A stretch of DNA of 64,000 nt from assembly GCF_026914185.1 (NCBI RefSeq), contig NC_070565.1:1550001-1614000 (forward strand), given 5' to 3'. Shown here in pieces: positions 55,819 to 64,000 of this stretch (its first letter is position 1; every line of letters begins with the position of its first letter). Position numbers and translations under genes: made by a program. The notes under the pieces are model-generated. The model was not told the origin of the DNA. It worked only from the letters and a program-made list of their open reading frames with translations, and did not search any database. This DNA is from Puccinia triticina. Lineage: Eukaryota; Basidiomycota; Pucciniomycetes; Pucciniales; Pucciniaceae.

Positions 55819-57760
55819 TAAAATATGTAGGTTTCACTGATTCTGAAAACCAAAATTAAAAAAAATGTTCTTCAAAATTTAAGAAAAAATATTGAGAGCA
55901 TCACATTCACCCTTGTCTTTGTAAACCCGCTTGGTAATGGTCAGCAGTTTTACAGAGTATGTAAGCAAATTTTCACTTGGGCTCTTTCACAAACCAGTCA
56001 TTAGTTAACTTGCTCCCATTTGCTAGATTTACAAGTGGCTACAGAGCCTCTGTCAGGAAGATTTTAAAGAGCCTACATTAGCTATAGGGGGTTTCAAAAT
56101 ACAAATCAGGTTGCACAGGTCCAGGAAATCAGGAAACAAATTGACCTGGAAGCTCTCCGGCAGATCTGATTTCCTTCTTATAAAAAGGCTCCAGGAGCAG
56201 GAAACTGGGCAGAAATGTCCATACCAAGAGCATGTTAACTCATCCCCGGTCACACCCAGAACACCCGGTCTTTATTCAAATACCCTTGAAATGTCAGCAT
56301 TGGACCACTCAGCACAATTGTTCTCTGTCTCACCCCTACCCATCTTTTGAAGTCCCTATTACCACTTGGCACTCAGCAATGCCACCCAAGAGATCTAAAA
56401 CTGTTACACCTCTCAATACCCAAACCAACAACTCAAGTGAATCTCCGGCCACCAATGGCAACTCCCATCCCCCCCAAAAAAGAAATTCCCAACTTCTTGG
56501 GACAAAGATGTCCGTTGTGGTATGCTTTATGGTATCCCATATACCAAAATCAAAATTTTCTGCTTTTCTTTCTTATTTCTATTAGTTTCACTCTTAATCT
56601 CCCTCTTCCTCTTATAAATCACTTGATATTCCTCAAGATTCAGATTCTAGGGACAAATTCACCCCTAGTCTTGCCTTACAGAACACTCATGAGGGCACTC
56701 ACTCAGAAGTTACATACTCTTACACACTCACAACAGTGAACACCTCTTACAACTTCAAACAGTTACACAATCCACATTTACAACACTTAGTTTACACACA
56801 CAGTTACATGTATGGCTACATACATATTTACACATAGCTGCATCATCACTTATATACATACAGTGTACACATGCAGGCCCTCATGCAGGTGCTAGCTGCA
56901 TGTGATAGCTGCATGCACTAGCTGCATGCGCTAGTGGATTTTTGTTGCATGACAACAGCAGGTGACCTGGTTACAGCATGACTACACTAACATCCTGTCC
57001 TGACCAATCACACCCCCTGATTCAGCCTGCAGATCATAACCCATAAACACATGTACAGACCTGACCAATCACATTCACCCATTCAGCATATGTACTAGCC
57101 AAAAACCCTCATGTACCTAGCTAAAATCTCTCATGTAGAGCTCCTCTGGAGCTAAAATCCCTCACTGTTGTCTATAAAAGGAGGCTCTCCTCCCCTGTTG
57201 TAACTTTCCCCCAGCAGACTACCTGCACTCAGTTTCCCCTATAACAAAGTACACAACTGCTCACTCCACAATATATCAGTTACCCTACATTTTGGTTTTA
57301 CACACATTAAAAAACACTTACACATGAAATAACAAGTCTACACAACACTTAAATTACATAACACAAATCTCTGAGGGGTCCTCTTTGACCAAATATCACC
57401 TGGTTGAAGTCCAGACTCCTCACTCATAACACATTTTAGCAACTTCATTGCACCCACTTTATAACAACAGTTATCTTTTGATAACACCCCACTATCACTA
57501 CATTAAACCTGCCAATATAAGATTGGTGGGCTTGTTTTAGTGTCTAGTGAACCAGGAAAGGCAGAGGTTTCCTCATACATCCCTTTCCGCACTCAGCAAA
57601 AGGTTCTCAGGAACACTTTTGAGCTTTACACCGTGATGGAAAAACCAGTATCCAGATCCTTCTAGATTGGCTATGTGAGCCTGAGTCTCTATAGTGACAG
57701 CAGGACACAAGAAAGAAGAGGGGAACATTTGGATTTCTTTGGATAAAGAAAATACAAATA
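55819..57760. other. Intergenic with possible LTR remnant
   Basis: No complete gene is supported. A short frame at 56379 (MPPKRSKTVTPLNTQTNN) could be the start of a transposase but ends soon. TCTATAAAAGGAGGCTC at about 57171 looks like a core promoter, followed by Cys/Pro-poor repetitive CACA-rich sequence, as in some LTRs; no matching second copy or ends were found. Confidence 0.4.
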
Positions 57761-57901
<141 letters not shown>

Positions 57902-58008
57902 AAACTGAGCAGATTCCAGATAAGCAGATATTCAAGGTTATTCTGGTGGGAATGCACGTCCACTGGCAATGCTACCTCTTCAGAAGAGTGCTGCCAAGCT
58001 GTGCTAGA

Positions 58009-58222
58009 TAGAGATGTCACTTGGCACCCGCCGGCGGGTACCCGCCACACTTCAGCACATAATTCTATGCGCTTGCAGGTACCCATTGCGCGCATGCAGC
58101 TTCCCGCATGTATTTTTACTAAAATGGAACCCCTGGAACCCGCCATGGGCGCCTGCAGGCGCATAGAATTATGTGCTGAAGCGTGACGGGTCCCCGCCAG
58201 CGGGTTCCAAGTGCCATCTCTA
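58009..58222. repeat. 214-bp hAT-like MITE
   Basis: Left TAGAGATGTCACTTGGCACC and right complement TAGAGATGGCACTTGGAACC are inverted repeats that continue to CAGCACATAATTCTATGCGC. GTGCTAGA is duplicated exactly (58001-58008, 58223-58230), 8 bp as for hAT. Confidence 0.88.
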
Positions 58223-58230
58223 GTGCTAGA

Positions 58231-60064
58231 GAGTGCTACAGCCTCCTCTCACCAAAGAAACGTGGAGGGATCCTGGATTAGACAAGTTTAATACAGCCAC
58301 AATTTTTTAGCTTCCTTCTGGATAGCCAAGGTTCTTTAAAGGGAAACCTATGTGGTTTGTTTTTTGCAAAAACCACAGAAAAAGAATGATGTTAAGCAGG
58401 GACAGCCCTGTGATCAAGGATAAGGCAAAGGCCACCAAAGAAGAGCAGATCAAGCAAGACACAGAGTTGTACCTCTGAGATAAACAGGGTTCAGTGAAAG
58501 AGGTTACTTACTGTCAATATTCTAGGTGCCTGTGACAGTAGGTATACTGGGAGTGTTGTAAACTCTTTGGTGGTGATCCTGGGGTTATCTGGGGTGTGGT
58601 TCTGGTGTGCTGAAGTCTGTATATCCGTCTCAGGCAAGGGGGATCCTGACTATGAAAAGTTTCACAGTTTGCTTATGTAATTTACATATGTACATGTGGT
58701 TTGGCGCCCTGGTAGCGCTGACACGTCACAACTGCGCAGGCGCGCTACAACTCAATAACTCAGGGAAGGAGTAGAGTTACAAAGAATTGTTAAGTTGTAA
58801 CTAGGGTTAAAATTTCATGAGGAAACAGAATATGAAGTCAAAACAAGGTTATATCATAAGATGAAAAGGATATGAAGTAATTCATATGTAAAAAGTAGAA
58901 AAAGGCAGACTTTAGGTCAGCTGAGTTGACTCTAAGGCTGACAGGCTAGCTGTTGGGGGGAGCTACAACAAATGGTGTGGAAATAGTGGGGGATCAACAA
59001 AGTCAGCTTTAGCAAATTAAATCTTGCTTTTGATGGTTGAATCTGGCATCCATCATTGTGACGCCAAGGGGATTCAAACCAAGATGCACAAACTTGCCGC
59101 ATTGTTCAGAAAAACCAGAGAAGAACTCCGCAACACAGATGCAGGGATTTGCAATGAAGATATTGAGAATGGTCTAACAAATCTGTCAGGTAAGCCTTCT
59201 GATTGAAAATCAGGTAATGTTTTACATGCCTCTTGCTCTTGTTTTCTCTTGCCAGCTTCTATTGCAAAAATCTGCAAGTATTGGGATGAGCTGAATCCCA
59301 TCATGGCAGGGATATACAAGAGCATGCATGCAATATCCTCAACAGAAGCAAAAGCTGGTTCTTTGTATTCAATTCTTTCATCCTCTTCATGATCATCCAA
59401 ATCCATCTCCAATGACAAGCTAAGCATGTCTTCATCTCTGCCCAAAATACATCCTGGGCTGTAATGAGTTTCTTCCTTTTGGACATTTGGACCATTGTGC
59501 TCTATTGAAATGGTACTCATGAGTCAGTCTCAGTTCTTTCCGTAGGGATGTTCTAACCTCACCTACCTATTTTTTTGGCCAACTCAATTGGAGAGATTCT
59601 GGCTTGCAGACAACTTAGAAGCCAGCTCACGCGTTTGATGAAATGGCATGCCCTCCCTCACATGGTCAGTGACACTGTTCATCTAGTTGGTCATTAGCCT
59701 ATGTGTTTTATGTTTTGTTGTTTTAGTATGACCAGCCATTGAGCTGGCCATTGGCCTATGTGTGTTGTGGTATGTTGCTTAAAGAGGGGTGTATGTAGAG
59801 ACAAGAGTGGTGGTGGTGTCTTTATCTCAATCCAAGTTCCCTAATGAGCCAATACCTAGCAACAAGGGGGATTTATCTTTAGCTAAGCAACTGAGCTTTG
59901 CGGGAATTGCTAGCTAGCTATGTAAAGATTTACCTAGATGGTGGTGGATGCTCTTATTTGAATTTCATTGCTAGTGGGCATTGTGTTGACTGGTGTTGAA
60001 AGTAGTGTGTCAGAAATTTGGTTGATTTGAACTGAGAGGCTGCAGGAAAATGTAACTAGAAAAC
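58231..60064. other. Intergenic around the Myb/SANT-like fragment
   Basis: Apart from 59033-59392 no gene is supported. The stretch 58231-59032 has no recognisable element ends; 59393-60064 contains a duplicated CAGCCATTGAGCTGGCCATT(A/G)GCCTATGTG-like phrase near 59690-59760. Confidence 0.45.
59033..59392 (+). pseudogene. C-terminal fragment of a Myb/SANT-like, transposon-associated protein
   Basis: Two pieces, 59033-59189 and 59256-59392, join in frame through GTAAGC and TTGCCAG to about 97 residues. The pattern KGIQTKMHKLAALFRKTREE, then a Gly-containing turn (NTDAGI), then KICKYWDELNPIM is the tail that follows Myb/SANT-like DNA-binding domains in many rust repeat-encoded proteins, as I remember them. 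The DNA-binding half is missing, so this is a truncated copy; a low-expressed small gene is an alternative. Confidence 0.4.
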
Positions 60065-60615
60065 TCACTGTTTTATAATAGTAAATAATACAACCCAAAA
60101 AACTGTAAAGATAAAAGAACCAATAATTATCTTCTTGTGTACCTGCATAGGTGAAGGTATTTCTGCTCGGCAAGATGGACACGTATTGTGTCCAGCGGTC
60201 CATGTTGGAATACATTCAGCGCAGAATTTATGCTGGCATTGCAGCGCTACGGGATTTTGCATTGGGTACAGGCAAATCGCACAGTCGTCCGTTGTTTCTT
60301 GAACGGCATTGGTAATGTGTCGGGCTTCGCCACTGAAGCTTGCGGGATCGGTGGGTGTGTGAATAGAATTTCCTGAAGCTGTCCTTCTCAGTTGTGTATT
60401 GTGCTTTTCACCTCCCCAGATAAAAACCCATAAGCTCGCAGAAAGCTAGGGATTTGAGGCCCAATCTTGTGAAATTTACTCACATCGTCGCAGTTTCCTT
60501 GGGGATAATTCAAGTCGCCTTGTTGCAGGTGGTGCACATATGTGGGGGAGACATCAGAGGGATCTACAGCGTATTCATAGTGTGAATTTGGTGTGTATTT
60601 TGTTGGAGGTCTCAT
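60065..60615 (-). CDS. RING-finger protein with C-terminal membrane anchor
   Basis: Exons 60615-60484 and 60403-60065 join in phase (GTGAGT donor; AAAAG acceptor chosen for frame and a 80-nt intron) to 156 residues. A C3HC4 RING is complete: C85, C88, C100, H102, C105, C108, C119 and C122, in CAICLYPMQN and CPSCRAEI. A hydrophobic C-terminal segment (IIIGSFIFTVFWVVLFTII, about 136-154) should anchor it, placing the RING on the cytosolic side if tail-anchored. Such proteins are usually ubiquitin E3 ligases of the endoplasmic reticulum or other membranes. The N-terminal 80 residues are low-complexity. An alternative, shorter intron (acceptor after CCCTAG) also keeps frame and would add about 13 residues. 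The substrate is unknown. Confidence 0.75.
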
Positions 60616-61631
60616 TTGTAAGCTATGCCCAACAAGCTACAGATTCCATTGTTAGTGGTAGGGTTTGAGAATTATGGTCCCGTGTCATGATTAAATAAGG
60701 AGCACTCAACTATTAGCCAGAACAACCACGCAGCCATAGCGAGAATTTGAAAGATCAAAATTCTAAGTTCTACAAGGGTTTCAGATAGTTTTGGTCAAGG
60801 TTAAAAGCAGTATTTATTGTAAGACTGTTCGGTAGACTTCGCAGGGGATTGCACCTATGGATAAGATTTTATGATATGGATTGGTTTGTCGCAGGACACA
60901 CTATGCACCTAATTGAGAGAAAGCACATCAGGAGAGAGGAATGAAGTCAAATTAACTGATGACGAAACTAGAAAGAAAATGTGATTAGTCATACCTGCAA
61001 ATAAGCAGCGGAATTGATTCAAATAGCGATGGAGAGGAAGGACGCAATGGGCAGGAGACCTCCAAAGAAAACAAAATGTCAACAAATTCTAAAAAAAAAC
61101 TGCGAGGATGTTAGTGTCACCTAATTGGCTTGTTTGATTAATCATAGTGAAAAATCGGCACATACTTATAGTATTTCTTTGCTTTGTAAAGTTTCTTGTG
61201 AGGAAATAGTACGAAGCCTGACGGCTGATGTGAGTTGCGACGGCGATGAAATTTCAACGAACTCCGAGCCACATATCATAAACATGTTCTTGTATCTTGG
61301 TGGTGGAATACCCCATCCGAAGATTCCTGTGAGAGCTCCCAGTAGCTGAAACCGAGAACATCGGAAGATGTTTCATCAGCCGCACCGCGATCTATTTTCG
61401 TTTTAAAAACTCTTCGGTGAAGCTCATAGTCCCGCCTTCTGAATTGGCAGGCAGGTGTACGCCTGACTGGACCAAGTACCTCACGGTGGGATGCTCGCTG
61501 TGGCGGCAAAGCAGGACCCCGGCAAGCCTGTGCTTAACACGCTTACGCAATATCTGGGGAAATGGCCATTTTGAAACTGCTGTATTTCCGGTTTTTTTTT
61601 TTTTTGGGAAAGCCAAGCTTTTGAAACCGCC
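60616..61631. other. Intergenic, possible small minus-strand gene not resolved
   Basis: On the minus strand between about 61440 and 61130 there are short open stretches (FQLLGALTGIFGWGIPPPRY in one phase) that read like a small membrane or mitochondrial protein, but no consistent exon chain was found. The rest is AT-rich. Confidence 0.35.
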
Positions 61632-62248
61632 AGGACCCTGGAAACCCCCTATAAATGGGGGTAATGTAAAATCCAGAATTTCGCCAAAATTCATACATTT
61701 TTTGACTTGATTCATACACGTTTCATGCCTACACTCAGGGGATTTTCCAGTTTTTCATACATTTTTAATGCCTACCAATATTGCTGCCAAGGGGGGGGGG
61801 GGGGGGGGTGGCGCAGAAGAATAAAATCTTGCTTCAATTCTGCAAAATTTCCACTTTTCTTGTCCTCTATGCAAAAAAGAAAACAATAGGAGGGTTCAAT
61901 TGTGGGCTTTATAAGAATGCCTTCTGGTGATTTTCAGCTTAATTTTTAAGAAGTATTGAGGGAAATAAAATTGGTAAAATTGACTTTTGATGCCCTATGC
62001 CAATGGTATAGGCCCTAAGACAAGGGGGGCTGCTGAGGGGGCAGGGGCTTTTCTGTTGCACTCTCAGGAATTTCATACATCTTAGTTACTACCCTCCCTT
62101 GCCCAGGAAAAAATTCATACACTTGAAGTGCTTACCATTGAGGCCAAAAAAGCCCATTCATACCGTTTTTGTGCCTACCATTTTGGGTTTTTGCCAAAAA
62201 ATTCATACATTTTCATTACCCCCATTTATAGGGGGTTTCCAGGGTCCT
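61632..62248. repeat. 617-bp hAT-like MITE
   Basis: Inverted ends begin AGGACCCTGGAAACCCCCTA and run for about 38 bp, with AAACCGCC duplicated exactly (61624-61631, 62249-62256). The interior has a run of 18 G and repeats of TTCATACA(C/T)TTT with GCCTACCA. No transposase. Confidence 0.87.
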
Positions 62249-62256
62249 AAACCGCC

Positions 62257-63192
62257 CCCTCCCAGGCCACTAGCTTGCAAGCCCCTCCTTTCAAAGGGAG
62301 GCGGGAAGGGTCCAGATGGCCTATAAGCGGTAACCATCACCCACGGAAGCTCGGTGTCTCCCCTGCGACAACATAGTATAATCACTTCGAAGAGAGTGAC
62401 GAGTCCGGTGTTTGAATCCCGGTGGACCCAACCCCTGGCCGCTACCACTTCCGCGCTTGGACAACTACACACCACCCATTCAATCTTCAACCCACTTATT
62501 AGTTGTCCACTTTATGTGTATAAAAAACTCTTCAATTGGGGTTTTCAAAGTTGCAACATATGGCCCGCTGTGCTGAGGAAAAAGCGGGGCATTTCTCAAG
62601 CGCGCTTTGTTAGTGCCCTTGCAGCGGGAAGCGCACTAATTTTAGCGGTGAAAAAGCGCGCTTCCCGCTTTTGTAGCGGTTTTGCAGCAGTCTCAAACCC
62701 GCTTTTTTATAAGGGGGGCAGGGGGAAGCGGTATAAATATCCCGCTTTTCCAGCGGACTGGCAGCAGTCAAAGTGAGCTGCGAGTGGAACAGTGAGAGGC
62801 AAGATCCCTTTTTTCGAAGGGGGGGCGGGGGAAGAGAAACATAACAATTCAAGCAAACAGATAGGGAAAAAAAAAATTACTTAAACTAATTATGATGGCA
62901 CCACATTTCTTGGATTTTTTTTTCTTGAACTTGATGAACTTTATGGTGTTTGCGGCCGCGTCAATGACGTCTTGACATTTGGAAAAATATCCACCTAGCT
63001 TGACCGATCAGTTACGCAGCCACATGTAAGTGCTGATACATTGTTCAATAGTTCAGACTGCCAGCCCCGATTGCCCAGAAGCACAAAATCATGCAGCGGC
63101 TGAAAATTTTTGCTCAGCACTAGCAGAACTGGCTTCACAAGCAAGATAACCTCCTACCAGAGAGCCCATTAAAGAAACTAGACTTTTAATTG
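62257..63192. other. Intergenic with AGCGCGC/CCGCTTTT-rich block
   Basis: At about 62560-62780 the sequence is rich in AAGCGCGC and CCGCTTTT words, like the interior of the 735-bp element at 45189. A B-box-like GTTTGAATCCCGG near 62411 belongs to a poorly folding tRNA-like sequence. No gene is supported. Confidence 0.45.
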
Positions 63193-64000
63193 CTATAAAC
63201 CAGAACCAGAACTAAAAGGAAAAAATAGATGAGAACAAGGGATAAACAATATAAGGAAGAAAGAAACAAACCCTGAGACAATAGAGGCTATAAAGATGAG
63301 GACAACGACGAATGTGAGACGACAAGAGAGTGATAGCTGTGAGAATGTAGTGAATGGGTTAGTCGACGAGGGGATTGAGGAGACGTTTGAGAAAGAAGAA
63401 CAAACCCTAGCAATATAGGCGACAATCTTTTTTATGGAGAAGGAAAAGGAATAGTAAGGACTTGATCTAGGAGGGAAACTGAGAAAGAAGGAGGGATTAG
63501 TATCAGGGATCGGAAGAGCCAGGTCGATGAGAGATCGGAAATGCGGAGGTGCATTTCTCACCAAGTTGGAAGCCAGTACGGCTGTCCAAGTTAAGGCTTC
63601 GGGAACTTTTGAGGTCGCGAGCAAAGAGTATCGGCGATGTTGTCGGCGGAAGACTAGATCTGAGTCAAAGAGTTCGTTGATCGATGAGTCGTGGGTAAGA
63701 AGATTTAAGTTGAGATCGATAAGTAAAGAAGTGGTGACCGTGGAAATGAGCAAGTGAGTGACGCGATTCAGATAGGTTTCATTTAGTGATACCGAAAGAC
63801 CGAAAAAGAGTAGAGGACAGCGGAAGAGCAGCGCACGAAGCGCTTGAGCTTGAGAAATGCGCAGCAGAGTGCGCTCGAGTTTCAACACCTATGAATGGGA
63901 AATCTTTGCTGTGCACTTGAAAGAGATACAGACACATTATAAATTGCCCAACTGAGAATAGTAAGTGAAAATGAGATGGGTTACCTTCCACCAGACAAAA
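63193..64000 (-). CDS. 3' part of an unrecognised membrane protein, cut by the right edge
   Basis: An exon at 63888-63193 (231 residues) follows an intron (63984-63889, GTAACC donor, CCATTCATAG acceptor). The end of an earlier exon is visible at 64000-63985 and the gene begins outside the window. The visible part is rich in Leu, Ser and Phe, with a hydrophobic stretch near its start (LLFRCPLLFFGLSVSL) and a strong one at the end (FVVVLIFIASIVSGFVSFFL). No domain is recognised. The last 40 residues are the likely membrane span. Confidence 0.5.

Noticed and set aside
62360..62433. tRNA gene suggested by GTTTGAATCCCGG and a CCCA end
   Set aside because: The acceptor and D arms do not form and the T stem has only four pairs with a ten-base loop.

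Overview
The window looks like a piece of a large, repeat-rich basidiomycete genome, most likely a rust fungus (Pucciniales). The host genes are few and broken by short introns of about 60-130 nt. They sit between many transposons, often nested. The species cannot be named from the sequence.

Layout. 1-1097: non-coding, with a hairpin and a tRNA-like sequence. 1098-8118: a complete 7.0-kb DNA transposon with 18-bp terminal inverted repeats (TIRs) and a perfect 9-bp target-site duplication (TSD). It carries two convergent genes whose spliced frames are intact: a DUF6589-like protein (proposed transposase) and a RecQ-like SF2 helicase. 8294-12821: a young Copia retrotransposon on the minus strand, without an evident gag. 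13049-17710: two unrecognised fungal genes. 17711-21890: miniature elements, including a hAT-like element that split an older repeat. 21891-23635: an intron-containing tRNA-Leu and a SAL1-like mitochondrial carrier. 25755-27226: an unrecognised gene. 28794-30405: cytosolic tyrosyl-tRNA synthetase. 30551-33716: three nested elements. 33717-39980: repeat-rich sequence with one small predicted gene. 39981-46154: an old, mutated Copia element with a 735-bp element in its 3' LTR. 46155-52749: mostly repeats. 52750-54403: mitochondrial release factor 1. 54613-55818: a short relative of the 7-kb transposon with a mariner-type element inside. 55819-64000: more miniature elements, a Myb/SANT-like fragment, a RING-finger membrane protein and a membrane protein cut by the right edge.

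Central result. The 7-kb element and two shorter elements, at 30551-33716 and 54613-55818, share the terminal sequence C(T/G)AACTTAACTAAGTCC (with small variations) and 9-bp target duplications. The large copy could supply proteins and the short copies could be mobilised by it. Both short copies lie within about 210 bp upstream of a start codon of a translation gene (tyrosyl-tRNA synthetase and mitochondrial release factor). The large element resembles, from memory, the helicase-encoding AcademH lineage; assignment of the DUF6589 protein as its transposase is an inference.

Coordinates of spliced genes give the whole span; exon limits are in the evidence. They were derived by hand from splice signals, frame continuity and family resemblance, without transcript data.
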